This document shows positions 1-7,256 of a DNA stretch of 26,770 bases, piece by piece. The stretch lies in the IMG/VR virus record IMGVR_UViG_3300031857_001153, positions 1 through 26,770 of that record, one strand, 5' to 3'. The notes below the pieces were generated by a model, which did not search any database, was not told where the DNA came from, and saw only the letters and a program-made list of their open reading frames with translations. Each line of letters begins with the position of its first letter. Within the stretch, counting starts at the first letter, position 1. This DNA comes from a virus. A program made the translations under genes and the position numbers.

Positions 1-1034
1 CGCTGCGGGGTGCCGCCGTCGCTGTCGCCGAGCAGGGCGTCGGCGCGGGCGGGCTGAATGCCGGCGATCAGGGTGGCGCGGTAGGTGTGCGCGGGGACGA
101 ACACCCGGCGGGACACGTCCGCGTTCTGGAAGCCGAGGAGTTCGCCGGACCAGGCCGACCGCAGGATCGGCATGACGGTGGCGCCTTTGCGCTGGGCGGT
201 GGCGGTGAGGGTGTCGATCTCGGTGACCTTGAACAGGCAGGCGCGGCGCACGCGCTCCAGGCCGTCGCGGGTGTGCTTGACGTAGGCGTGGACCAGGCCC
301 TCACCGGAGCCCAGCGGCACCGCGTCGTAGTCGCCGACATCGATCGCGGCGGTGGCGGCGGCCTCGGCGGCGCCCTTGCCCTGCCCGGAGTGCCCGACCA
401 GGCCGATGAACAGGTTCAGCGACCCGTGGCCGCCGACCAGGGGCGGCAGGACGACCTGCTCGGGGACGCAGGTGACGACGTGGGCCAGGGCGCAGCCGAG
501 GACCGCCCACGGGCCGGTGCGCCTGGCCCGCGCCATGTCGCGGATGGTGGTCAGCGCCGGGCGAGCGGCCCAGAACGCCTCCACGTCGGCCGCTGACGGC
601 ATCTGAGGCAGGTCGGGCAGTACCTCCCCGGTCCGGGGGTTCACCAGTGTATGAGCCTCCTGTGGCCTCTGACGGGGTTCAGGCACGCCGCGCGGATGTT
701 CGGCCCCGGCCTTCAGTCCCGAGGCGATCGTGGCCCGCGACTCCTTCTCCGTCAGCCCCGCCGACCTGGCCGCCGCGAGCAGCCCGGCCTCGACCTCGCC
801 GCGCTCCAGCGCACCCCCGGCGACGAGCTGGCCGAGGCTGAACGCCGCCTTGTTGAGCGTGTCATTCCGCGTGCCCTCGCCCGCTTGCGCGACGGCCCCG
901 CACTCGCGCTCCAGCGCGGCGGCGGCGTACCCCGAACCGACCACCGTCAGCGCCGGCCTGGGCGCAGGCGCTACCGCCGGCTCAGGCTTGGTGACGCCGA
1001 AGATCAGGTCGATGATGTTGGGGGCCTCGCTCAC
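1..1034 (-). CDS. Replicative primase C-terminal/helicase ATPase protein (partial, runs off left edge)
   Basis: Reads from a GTG at 1034 that overlaps the stop of the MazG-like gene (GTGA) and continues past position 1. At least 344 codons are visible. Residues about 35-115 match the helical domain that normally follows the primase-polymerase catalytic domain in actinobacterial bifunctional primases (NDTLNKAAFSLGQLVAGG, then AGLTEKESRATIASGLKAG). A P-loop GHSGQGKG is at residues 214-221, and a Walker-B-like strand LFKVTEID at about 267-274, so the second half is a RecA-like/DUF3987-type ATPase. The likely role is DNA unwinding and primase support at the phage fork. The catalytic primase domain is not in this gene: it sits 2.4 kb upstream at 3494-4093. 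Domain assignment rests on remembered family patterns; the C-terminus is not visible. Confidence 0.8.
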   Translation of the reverse strand, partial: MSEAPNIIDLIFGVTKPEPAVAPAPRPALTVVGSGYAAAALERECGAVAQAGEGTRNDTLNKAAFSLGQLVAGGALERGEVEAGLLAAARSAGLTEKESRATIASGLKAGAEHPRGVPEPRQRPQEAHTLVNPRTGEVLPDLPQMPSAADVEAFWAARPALTTIRDMARARRTGPWAVLGCALAHVVTCVPEQVVLPPLVGGHGSLNLFIGLVGHSGQGKGAAEAAATAAIDVGDYDAVPLGSGEGLVHAYVKHTRDGLERVRRACLFKVTEIDTLTATAQRKGATVMPILRSAWSGELLGFQNADVSRRVFVPAHTYRATLIAGIQPARADALLGDSDGGTPQ

Positions 1035-1315
1035 CGGCTCAGTGCCTCCAGCCATGCGTGGCAGACGGCGGCGACCTGGATCAGTTCGTCGCGCAGGTCG
1101 GCGTCGCTGCGCTCCATGACGGCGCGGGCGACCTCGCCGGCCTCCTCGTGAAGCACGGCTAGGCGCAGCAGGTGGGCCACGTCCGGGTCGTTCGCTCGGA
1201 CGGCGACTGCCTCGCTGGAGCAGTCGCCCCGGCCCCACGAGTGCTCCCCGCCCCACTTCGCGCGCTGGCGATCGCGCTCGGTGGCGATCAGGTCCGTGAT
1301 GGCAGTGGGGGTCAC
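1031..1315 (-). CDS. MazG-like nucleotide pyrophosphohydrolase family protein
   Basis: A 94-residue protein starting at GTG 1315, which overlaps the methyltransferase stop; its own stop overlaps the start of the next gene. The core HEEAGEVARAV (near residue 55) followed by LRDELIQVAAVCHAWLEAL carries the EExxE and ExxxD-type acidic pattern of the all-alpha MazG-like NTP pyrophosphatases. The N-terminus (TDLIATERDRQRAKWG) is typical of the phage versions. Such proteins hydrolyse non-canonical or excess (d)NTPs, or alarmone-type nucleotides, to monophosphates, which fits its place in a replication operon. Substrate cannot be read from sequence. Confidence 0.8.
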   Translation of the reverse strand: MTPTAITDLIATERDRQRAKWGGEHSWGRGDCSSEAVAVRANDPDVAHLLRLAVLHEEAGEVARAVMERSDADLRDELIQVAAVCHAWLEALSR

Positions 1316-2205
1316 GCCGTGGCCCCGTCGAACAGTGAGGGCAGGTCGAGCGCGGCCTCGATGTCTTGGAGGTTGCGGACTGCCGTCTGCCAGTACGTTG
1401 GCTTCAGTTCGATCGCCAGGGCCTGCCTGCCGAGCTTGACGGCGGTGTACGGCTCGCTCCCGATGCCACCGAACGGGCTGAACACGGTCTCGCCCTCATT
1501 GCTCCAGAGCCGGATGCACCGCTCGATGAAGTCGAGCTGGAGGGGGCAGATGTGTCGCTCGTCCTCGTTGTCACGAGCGACACGGGCGTTGAGTGTGTTG
1601 GTCTCCTTGATGTCCCACCAGACCGGCTGCGCCCAGTCGATCCACTCCTCGTTCGTCACGTCGTTCTTGATCGGCACGGCGTTGTCGCCGGGCTTGCGGA
1701 ACAGGAGCAGGTAGTCGGCCAGCGCGGGGCGGGTCATCGATGAGTCGCGGTTCTTCGTGACAAACATCAGCGCCTGCGCCTTCGTGCGGATCGCCTGCGC
1801 CTGCGGGTCCTTGTTGACCGTGACCTCACCGTGGAAGATCCACCCGGCCTCAACGTAGGCGCGGATCACGTCGCCCCGAAAGTCCGTCAGCCCGACGAAC
1901 CCGTTCGTCGACTTCGTGGTGGTCAACTGCTGGACGTGGACGCACGCGATCCGACCGGGCTTCGTGATCCGCAGGTTCTCGCGGATGATGAACCCGTAGT
2001 GGTCGAAGAACTCGCCGCGAGAGGCCGAGTTGCCGAGGTCGCGCGGGCTCGGGGAGTAGGTGAACAGGCTGGCGAACGGCGGGGAGTAGACGGACAGGTC
2101 CACCGACTCGTCGGCCAGTTCGGTCATGCGCTCGCAGGAGTCGCCCAGGAGCATCGTCCAGTTCTTCCCGTGCGCCTCGTCGGTCGTGTAAATGTCGGTG
2201 GTCAT
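1312..2205 (-). CDS. Type II-style DNA methyltransferase (N6-adenine/N4-cytosine, beta-order motifs)
   Basis: A 297-residue protein. The start is ATG 2205, chosen because GGGAGGA lies just upstream and ATGA overlaps the helicase stop; the frame stays open further upstream but without support. Motif IV is SPPF at residues 41-44, and motif I comes late (FSPFGGIGS at 242-250, followed by AIELKPTYW). This is the beta-class order of the N6_N4_Mtase family. SPP(Y/F) is more typical of N4-cytosine enzymes, DPP(Y/W) of N6-adenine enzymes. The usual Asp of DPFxGxG is Ser here. No restriction nuclease is adjacent, so it is best seen as a solitary phage methylase, possibly for protection from host restriction. 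Target site is not predictable from sequence alone. Confidence 0.88.
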   Translation of the reverse strand: MTTDIYTTDEAHGKNWTMLLGDSCERMTELADESVDLSVYSPPFASLFTYSPSPRDLGNSASRGEFFDHYGFIIRENLRITKPGRIACVHVQQLTTTKSTNGFVGLTDFRGDVIRAYVEAGWIFHGEVTVNKDPQAQAIRTKAQALMFVTKNRDSSMTRPALADYLLLFRKPGDNAVPIKNDVTNEEWIDWAQPVWWDIKETNTLNARVARDNEDERHICPLQLDFIERCIRLWSNEGETVFSPFGGIGSEPYTAVKLGRQALAIELKPTYWQTAVRNLQDIEAALDLPSLFDGATA

Positions 2206-3497
2206 TCGGTCCTCCCGAGTTCGCCGGCGCGCTGCATCTCGCGCACCAGGGCGGTTGTGATTTCGGACGCCTCGCGCTCCTTGCGCCGGACGTTGGTGGC
2301 GATCTGCGACTCCAACGCGGACAAGACGATGTGCGCGTGGACCTTGCGCTGCTGGCCGTAGCGGTAGCAGCGGCGAATGGACTGGTAGTACGCCTCGTAG
2401 GAGTCGGACAGGCCGACGAACACCATGCGGGCACACCGCTGCCAGTTGAGTCCGAACGCGGCGATGGACGGCTTGGTGATGAGGCGGTCGATCGACCCGT
2501 CCGCGAACCCGAGCAGGGCTTCAGCCTTGTCCTCGGGCGACCACGAGCCGGACACGTTCACCGCGCCCGGAATGGCGCGAGCGAGCGCGTCGGCCTCGTC
2601 GTTCAGCCCGCACCAGATGAGCCACGGCTCGTCCGGTTCGGCGGCGACGATCTCGGCGGCGCGTGCCACGCGCGCATCCAGGGTTGACTTGCGAACCTTG
2701 GCGCGCCCGCCGACGCCTCCGATGTCGGTGGCGAACAGCTGCCCGTCCGGCACCACGTCCACATCCAGCGTGTGCGGGATGATGTCCAGGCCGGGGAGGA
2801 TGTATCCAGTGTCGTCGTATCCGAGGTCGGACGGGCGGCGCAGCGCCACGGCCCACGATGTCATCCATCGAAACATCGGCCCGCGCGCGTGGCCCTTCAT
2901 GCGCCACCCATCCGAGTCGTGGACGAAGTACGCCGCGAGCATGTTGACCCGCGTTGACACCCCCAGGAACTCGGCCTGATTGGTCAGCTCCTCCACGTCG
3001 TTCGGTGCCGGGGTCGCGGTGCAGGCGAGCCGGCGCGGCACGTCGGCGAAGTGCTGGATCAGGAGCGTGCGCGTCTTGCCGTTGCTCTGCTTCAGGATCG
3101 ACGCCTCATCGAGCACAACGGCGTCGAATGAGGCCGGGTCGAAGCGCGTGACCATCTCGTAGTTCGTGACGTACACGCCGGGGCCATCGACCTGCGCGGG
3201 CTCCCTGACGTACCGCGCGGCGACCCCGAGTCGCGAGGCCTCGCGGATCGTCTGCTGCGTCACCGCGAGCGGGGCAACGATCAGCGATGTGTCGCCGGAC
3301 AGCCGCGCCCATTCGACCTGCATGAACGTCTTGCCCAGGCCGGTGTCGGCCCATATGGCGGCGCGTCCGGTCCTGACGGCCCATCGCACGATCTCGGCCT
3401 GCCACCCGTGGAGCACCGGGCTCGTGTCGCCGACGACGACCTCGTCCGCGACCTTGACGGCGGCCTTGCGGGCCAGGAACTCGGCGTAGGTCCTCAC
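2202..3497 (-). CDS. SNF2/DEAD-like superfamily 2 helicase
   Basis: A 431-residue protein from GTG 3497, which overlaps the primase-polymerase stop (GTGA). It has a complete SF2 motif set: Q-motif-like HGWQ (30-33), Walker A ADTGLGKT (50-57), Walker B DEAS (130-133), motif III TATPAPN (160-166), motif V region FGLNWQ (348-353) and motif VI QSIRRCYRYGQ (372-382). The RxYRxGQ form of motif VI is typical of the SNF2 branch. It should be an ATP-driven dsDNA translocase or helicase. It is immediately upstream of, and overlapping, the methyltransferase; helicase-methyltransferase pairs occur in several phages. No nuclease domain is visible, so it is not a complete Type I/III restriction subunit. 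Confidence 0.9.
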   Translation of the reverse strand: MRTYAEFLARKAAVKVADEVVVGDTSPVLHGWQAEIVRWAVRTGRAAIWADTGLGKTFMQVEWARLSGDTSLIVAPLAVTQQTIREASRLGVAARYVREPAQVDGPGVYVTNYEMVTRFDPASFDAVVLDEASILKQSNGKTRTLLIQHFADVPRRLACTATPAPNDVEELTNQAEFLGVSTRVNMLAAYFVHDSDGWRMKGHARGPMFRWMTSWAVALRRPSDLGYDDTGYILPGLDIIPHTLDVDVVPDGQLFATDIGGVGGRAKVRKSTLDARVARAAEIVAAEPDEPWLIWCGLNDEADALARAIPGAVNVSGSWSPEDKAEALLGFADGSIDRLITKPSIAAFGLNWQRCARMVFVGLSDSYEAYYQSIRRCYRYGQQRKVHAHIVLSALESQIATNVRRKEREASEITTALVREMQRAGELGRTE

Positions 3498-4093
3498 ACC
3501 GACACCGCCAGGTTCAGCGGCGTCGACCAGGCGTACAGCCGCCCGGAGGCGTGGCGCGAGGGCGGCGCTACGACGTAGCCGCCGGTGGCGCGGGTGTCCA
3601 CGCCCTTCAGGTGGGCGCTGACGCTGTTCTTGCGCCGCTCATCGGCGGGGAGGTAGATGTGCGCCCCGCCCGAGCCGGTGCTGACGACGCCGACCGACTC
3701 CGCGACGAGCATCTGCCAGTGCGGGGCGATGGAGCGGTATCCGACCGGGCCGTCGATGTCGATCACGTCGACCAGGTGCCCGGTGGCGATGCCGATGTTG
3801 GCCTGCGGCTCCGCGGACCACCATGCGCGCACCTTGTCCGTGTCGGCGGTGGCGTCCTTGCAGCCGTGCGGCGCGAGGCGCCCGAGGGGGCGCTTGCCGC
3901 CGACCTCGACGGGGAACACGCGCAGCCCCTGGCCCGCGTACCACGCTGCGGCGTTCGCCAGTGCGTCGGGCGCGTTCAGCCTGCGCTCGCGCTCGGCGTC
4001 CTCGGCGTCCCACCGCGCCATCAGCGCGGCCAGCTTGTCCGCGTCGCCGTTGCACGCGGCGATCTCGGCGAACAGTTCGTCGTCGGTCGGCAC
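3494..4093 (-). CDS. Primase-polymerase catalytic domain protein (prim-pol N-terminal domain alone)
   Basis: A 199-residue protein. The start is GTG 4093, preceded by GAAGGAG at good spacing. From residue about 45 it matches the bifunctional DNA primase/polymerase domain (AEP superfamily): GLRVFPVEVGGKRPL, then the metal-binding VDVIDIDG with D112 and D114, the STGSGGAHIYL nucleotide-binding segment (138-148), and ATGGYVVAPPS near the C-terminus. It would synthesise primers for phage DNA replication. It stops right after the catalytic domain. The helical and ATPase regions that usually follow in the same polypeptide are encoded separately at 1-1034, so the two products probably act together. 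Confidence 0.88.
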   Translation of the reverse strand: MPTDDELFAEIAACNGDADKLAALMARWDAEDAERERRLNAPDALANAAAWYAGQGLRVFPVEVGGKRPLGRLAPHGCKDATADTDKVRAWWSAEPQANIGIATGHLVDVIDIDGPVGYRSIAPHWQMLVAESVGVVSTGSGGAHIYLPADERRKNSVSAHLKGVDTRATGGYVVAPPSRHASGRLYAWSTPLNLAVSV

Positions 4094-4179
4094 GTCGCTC
4101 CTTCGTCTGTCTCGGTCCTGGTCCGGCTCCGGGTCGGGGCCGCCCGCTTCCCCACGGACGACCCCTGCTCGTGGTCGGA

Positions 4180-4518
4180 TCAGAAGGGGGGCTTGTCGCC
4201 GGTCGCGGAGGGCTGGCCGACCTTGATCTCGAAGACCTTCTTCATGCCCTTCTCGGCCTTCTCGTCCTTGACGTAGGCGATGGAGATGGCCTGCCCGACG
4301 CTCGGCTTCAGCGCGACGATCTGGGACTTGAGGTTGGCCTGGCCGCAGGTCACGGTCCGCGGTCCGTCGGCGGTGTCGAGGTCGAGGACGGGGCAGGGGT
4401 TGCCGTTGAAGTCCTGGCCCGCGCGGACGCCGGTGATGGTCCCGGCTACGGCGTCGCCGATGGTGGCGAACTTCACGAAGTCCCCGGAGCCGAAGGCTCC
4501 CCAATCGAGGTCGCTCAT
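4180..4518 (-). CDS. Small OB-like protein, candidate ssDNA-binding protein
   Basis: A 112-residue protein from ATG 4518, overlapping the zinc-ribbon gene stop by ATGA. It is beta-rich, with alternating short strands (AVAGTITGVRAG, CPVLDLDTADG, RTVTCGQANL, QAISIAYVKDE) and an acidic/aromatic start. It ends in a flexible GDKPPF tail, recalling the DxPF-like tails of single-strand binding proteins. Its position between the Cas4-type exonuclease and the primase fits an SSB or OB-fold replication accessory. Family membership is inferred from context and fold impression only; no diagnostic motif is present. Confidence 0.5.
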   Translation of the reverse strand: MSDLDWGAFGSGDFVKFATIGDAVAGTITGVRAGQDFNGNPCPVLDLDTADGPRTVTCGQANLKSQIVALKPSVGQAISIAYVKDEKAEKGMKKVFEIKVGQPSATGDKPPF

Positions 4519-4838
4519 GCTGCTGTCTCGCTTTCGCTGTTGTTGGTGCTGGTGAACCGACCGCGCGGATGCGGGTCGGGGCCTGTGAGGTGGACCTGCT
4601 CGCACTGCCGGCAGCGGGCCGGGGGCGCGCAGTGGTGAACGGCATGGACCACGCCGCCGCGCCTGGGCTCGGGCCAGTACCGCTCCACGAAGCGGTCGTC
4701 GGCCAGGCGCTCGAAGTACGGCGGGGTCTCGGCGCGCACGTCGAGAACGGGGTGGACGCTGACGTGGATGTCGATGGAGCACGGCGGCTCGGTGACGACG
4801 CGGTGCACCGCCGCACGGCAGCGCGGGCAGGTGGTCAC
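4515..4838 (-). CDS. Hypothetical zinc-ribbon protein
   Basis: A 107-residue protein from GTG 4838, overlapping the exonuclease stop (GTGA). The N-terminus has CPRCRAAVH (C4, C7). A second knuckle, CAPPARCRQCEQVH, lies near residue 73, giving two CxxC pairs that could bind one zinc. The middle is acidic and aromatic (YFERLADDRFVERYW), and the C-terminus is Ser/Asn/Glu rich. No enzyme motif is seen. Translational coupling on both sides places it with the recombination and replication proteins. Confidence 0.7.
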   Translation of the reverse strand: MTTCPRCRAAVHRVVTEPPCSIDIHVSVHPVLDVRAETPPYFERLADDRFVERYWPEPRRGGVVHAVHHCAPPARCRQCEQVHLTGPDPHPRGRFTSTNNSESETAA

Positions 4839-5836
4839 GCCGCACCGCGCAGGATCGCGGCCTTGCGCTCGGCGGCGGCAGCGGTGTAGCGGTCGGTCCA
4901 CTCCGCGAGGTGCAGCGCGTAGACCCCGTTCAGGGCCTCCACGTCGTCGCAGGCGGCGATCATGGCGAGGATGGGGTCGGTGATCGGCTCGATGACGGAC
5001 ACGGCGGCGGCGGGCGTGACCTCGCGCGGCGCCCACGGCTTGCCGATGGACGCGCTCTCGCCGCGCTTGGCGCACCACCAGGTGTGCAGGTCGCGCCACT
5101 GCGCGGCGGCGGTCTCCAGGTCGACCGGGTACACGCGGTAGCCGTCTGGCTTGATGCTGACGATGAGCCCGCCGTCGAGGTCGGGCAGGCGCACCCGCTG
5201 GGGGCCGTCCACGATCAGGTACTCGGCGCTGGCATAGCCGCCGATCTGGCGGGCCTCGTCGGCGTAGGCGCCGTGCGAGGAGTCCGCGCCGCGCGACTTC
5301 CAGTCGATGATGTATGCCTTGCCGCCGATGCGGGCGATCACGTCGAGGGTGCCGCCGTAGCCGACGCCGTTCAGCGTCCGGTTCACCGCGACGACCTCGG
5401 CGGCGATCAGCTCGGGCTTGTGGTCGGCGATGAAGGCGTTGATGGCGTCGATGTAGTCGTTGCCGGGGTCGCCGGGGAAGGTCGTCGCCGGCTCGCCGCG
5501 CAGCGCGCGCTCCAGCTTGGCGTGGACGCTGGTGCCGCGGTCGGCGGCGGCGGCCAGGCCGGTCTTGTTGTACGCCTTCAGCCGCTCGTACCGCTCGTCC
5601 AGGGTGAGGCCGTCGAGGTCGCGGGGGCGGCGCTCCAGGGCCTCGGCGACGCGCTTGAGCGCGACGAACGACCAGTCCGAGGAGTTGGCCTTCTTGATGG
5701 TGCTGATCGCGGGCCAGTGCGCCTCGGTGGTCGGCGCGATGTCGCACGCCGGGAGCGGGTCGACGTAGAAGCGGCTGCCGAAGTTGCCGACCTTGATCCG
5801 GTAGTGGTCGGCGTCGGCCGGTCCCATGAGCGTCAT
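4835..5836 (-). CDS. Cas4/RecB-family PD-(D/E)XK exonuclease
   Basis: A 333-residue protein from ATG 5836, with GAGGAGG upstream and an ATGA overlap with the 32-residue gene. The nuclease core is clear: GTSVHAKLER (H105), VVAVNRTLNGVGYGGTLD (E147, D165), IIDWKSR (D178, K180) and EARQIGGYASAEYL (Q197, Y201), matching motifs I-IV plus the QxxxY motif of RecB/Cas4-type nucleases. Four clustered cysteines of true Cas4 are not seen (only one Cys in the protein), so an Fe-S cluster is unlikely. It probably resects phage DNA for recombination. There is no CRISPR locus, so this is not an adaptation protein. Confidence 0.85.
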   Translation of the reverse strand: MTLMGPADADHYRIKVGNFGSRFYVDPLPACDIAPTTEAHWPAISTIKKANSSDWSFVALKRVAEALERRPRDLDGLTLDERYERLKAYNKTGLAAAADRGTSVHAKLERALRGEPATTFPGDPGNDYIDAINAFIADHKPELIAAEVVAVNRTLNGVGYGGTLDVIARIGGKAYIIDWKSRGADSSHGAYADEARQIGGYASAEYLIVDGPQRVRLPDLDGGLIVSIKPDGYRVYPVDLETAAAQWRDLHTWWCAKRGESASIGKPWAPREVTPAAAVSVIEPITDPILAMIAACDDVEALNGVYALHLAEWTDRYTAAAAERKAAILRGAA

Positions 5837-5931
5837 GCGTTGTCCTCCTCGGTGCAGATGCCCGTGAGGGCTCCGCGGCAGTGATGCGGTCGGCGGTCGC
5901 AGACCGGGCAGCGGGCGTCGGGGTCGCTCAT
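5833..5931 (-). CDS. 32-residue zinc-knuckle miniprotein
   Basis: A short gene from ATG 5931 to TGA 5833, overlapping WhiB upstream and the exonuclease downstream by ATGA at both ends. The product starts MSDPDARCPVCDRRPHHCRG and has CxxC, HH and two further Cys, enough for one zinc site. Support is the double overlap, the coding-like composition and the good ribosome site it supplies for the next gene. Function unknown; it could also act mainly as a coupling leader. Confidence 0.6.
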   Translation of the reverse strand: MSDPDARCPVCDRRPHHCRGALTGICTEEDNA

Positions 5932-6365
5932 GCGGCGACCTGGCCCTTGAGCGGGTCGTGGCGGCGGCAGCAGCCGCGGGCCTTGGCGATGGACGGGCAG
6001 CCCTCCACCTGGCAGGTGGACCGCTTGCGCCTGCGGGTGCGGCTCATCAGGCGGCGGCACTCGCGGCACGCGCCGCAGGAGTCCCTGCCGACCTCGGCGA
6101 TGAGGTGCCCGCGGTGGCACTGCTCCGCGCCGCGGCGCATCCGCTGACGCTCCGGGAGCGTGGTGCCGCCCCAGATGCCGACCAGCGACGGGTCGCTGAT
6201 GGCGTAGCGCAGGCACTGCGCGAGCACCGGGCACGCGGCGCAGATGGCGCGCGCGGCCTGCGTATCGCGCGGCGACTGGTTCGCGGTCGGGAAGAAGATG
6301 TCCGGGTCGGTCTCGGTGCAAGCGGCGTCGTCGGTCCACGCCGGGGGCTTGAGCGCGAGGGTCAC
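5928..6365 (-). CDS. WhiB-family regulator with C-terminal zinc-finger extension
   Basis: A 145-residue protein. GTG 6365 was preferred because it forms a GTGA overlap with the preceding stop; a GTG at 6377 is the alternative. Residues 1-78 are a complete Wbl domain: C16, then C42-x2-C45-x5-C51 as 4Fe-4S ligands, GIWGG at 63-67, and the basic PERQRMRR after it. Wbl proteins bind sigma factor region 4 and tune transcription; phage WhiB of TM4 is known to interfere with host WhiB2. Residues 83-136 add an unusual Cys/His-rich tail (CHRGH, CGACREC, CQVEGC, CCRRH), nearly doubling the usual length. The tail resembles the fingers of the phage's HNH-type nucleases. Confidence 0.9.
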   Translation of the reverse strand: MTLALKPPAWTDDAACTETDPDIFFPTANQSPRDTQAARAICAACPVLAQCLRYAISDPSLVGIWGGTTLPERQRMRRGAEQCHRGHLIAEVGRDSCGACRECRRLMSRTRRRKRSTCQVEGCPSIAKARGCCRRHDPLKGQVAA

Positions 6366-6556
6366 GACCGCCCCCACTGCTCGCGGATCGTGTCGTGGAC
6401 CGAGCCCACCCGCTCCCGCAGGTTGACGCTGATCTGCGCGCGGCGTGCGGCGTCGCGGCGCACCTCGTCGCGCAGGCGGGCGGTGACGTAGCCGGCGACG
6501 TAGCCGATGCCGATCAGCAGGGCGACGGTCCAGAACAGCGTGGCGGGGGCCGACAT
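6362..6556 (-). CDS. 64-residue single-pass membrane protein
   Basis: Starts at ATG 6556, directly on the stop of the preceding gene (TGATG), and its TGA overlaps the WhiB GTG. One hydrophobic segment (residues about 6-25, LFWTVALLIGIGYVAGYVTA) is followed by a charged, amphipathic helix rich in Arg, a type I-like small membrane protein with a cytoplasmic tail. No recognised family. Early-operon membrane proteins in temperate phages are often superinfection-exclusion factors, but nothing here proves that. Confidence 0.65.
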   Translation of the reverse strand: MSAPATLFWTVALLIGIGYVAGYVTARLRDEVRRDAARRAQISVNLRERVGSVHDTIREQWGRS

Positions 6557-6708
6557 CAGCGCACCGTCCACTTGCCGTTGTAGAACGCCTCCCAGCGTTC
6601 GCGCTCCAGGCGCTCGGCCTCCTCGGCGCGGTGCTCGGCCGTCGCGTGCCAGCGGTCCAGGCCCCACCACAGCAGGGCGATGACGGCGAGGGTGACGAGG
6701 GCGGTCAT
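6556..6708 (-). CDS. 50-residue membrane-anchored miniprotein
   Basis: Starts at ATG 6708, overlapping the preceding gene's stop by ATGA. The product begins MTALVTLAVIALLWWGLDRW, a single hydrophobic segment, then a charged Glu/Arg-rich helix and an aromatic end (FYNGKW). No family is recognised. The overlaps on both sides and the coding-like composition support it. Confidence 0.6.
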   Translation of the reverse strand: MTALVTLAVIALLWWGLDRWHATAEHRAEEAERLERERWEAFYNGKWTVR

Positions 6709-6956
6709 GCCGCACCGCCACCGAGCAGTCCGAGCGCGCGGTCCATCTGCGAGGACAGGGCGTCGCGGATGAGTCCGTCGCGGACGGCGACGGTCTGCGA
6801 GTGCAGGTCCGCGAGGTCCGAGGGCGTGAGCAGGAGGGCGACGGTGGTGCCGTTGTCGGCGGTGGCCGTCAGGACGGCGGCGATGCCGTCGCCGTCCGGG
6901 GTGGTGGCGCTGACGGTGATGTACCGCGGCCGCAGGGCGGCGGGGTTGTGTGTCAT
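6705..6956 (-). CDS. Hypothetical early protein, 83 residues
   Basis: ATG 6956 was chosen over an in-frame ATG at 6992 because AAGGAC lies at correct spacing upstream. The product is beta-rich in its first half (YITVSATTPDGDGIAAVLT, TTVALLLTPSDLADL), with a helical C-terminal half. No cysteines, membrane segments or known motifs. It is the first gene after the Cro-like gene, so it should be among the earliest expressed. Confidence 0.65.
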   Translation of the reverse strand: MTHNPAALRPRYITVSATTPDGDGIAAVLTATADNGTTVALLLTPSDLADLHSQTVAVRDGLIRDALSSQMDRALGLLGGGAA

Positions 6957-6992
6957 GCTGTCCTTGCCTTTCCGTTGCTTCGGATGGGCCAT

Positions 6993-7021
6993 GCCCCCGG
7001 CCGTGTCAGCGGCGCGGGGGC
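6993..7021 (-). terminator. Hairpin after the Cro-like gene
   Basis: A 7-bp GC stem (6993-6999 with 7015-7021) with a partly pairing loop sits just after the Cro-like gene's TAA. There is no U-tract, as is common for actinobacterial terminators. It could act as a partial terminator or attenuator between the Cro-like gene and the early operon. Confidence 0.4.
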
Positions 7022-7025
7022 GTAC

Positions 7026-7256
7026 TTATGCGGCGTCCTCCCCGATGAGGGCGGACACGGAAACTCCGAGCCATCGCGCGATGGCCCGGAGTTCGGTGAT
7101 GGTGAAGTCGGTGCGCCCGCTCATCCGTCCGCTGACGGTCGGCTGGGTCAGTCCCAGGAGGTCCGCCATCTCGCGCTGGGTGCGCCCGTGGCGAGCCATC
7201 TCTGCCCGGATCGCGGCCCGCAGGTGGCCGACGGGCTGGCGCCGTGTCGTGCTCAT
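7026..7256 (-). CDS. Cro-like XRE-family HTH regulator
   Basis: A 76-residue protein. ATG 7256 is preferred; an in-frame ATG at 7283 lacks a ribosome site. Nearly the whole protein is a helix-turn-helix XRE domain: HLRAAIRAEMARHGRTQREM, then LLGLTQPTVSGRMSGRT and ELRAIARWLGVSVSALI. It is transcribed divergently from the repressor at 7374 and heads the early operon, as Cro does in BPs-type mycobacteriophages. It closely resembles the repressor's HTH (shared GRTQ, LLGL.Q, S.RM.G.T and WL.V.V), so the two probably compete for related operators. Confidence 0.85.
   Translation of the reverse strand: MSTTRRQPVGHLRAAIRAEMARHGRTQREMADLLGLTQPTVSGRMSGRTDFTITELRAIARWLGVSVSALIGEDAA

Noticed and set aside
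2206-2436. Longer methyltransferase start at 2436
   Set aside because: The extra N-terminus is an antiphase shadow of the helicase gene; ATG 2205 has a good ribosome site and ATGA overlap.
1312-3497. A complete restriction-modification system
   Set aside because: Helicase and methyltransferase are present but no nuclease or specificity subunit is seen in the window.
4835-5836. Cas4 as evidence of a CRISPR-Cas locus
   Set aside because: No array, cas1 or cas2 is present, and the Cys cluster of true Cas4 is lacking; it is a common phage RecB-like nuclease.
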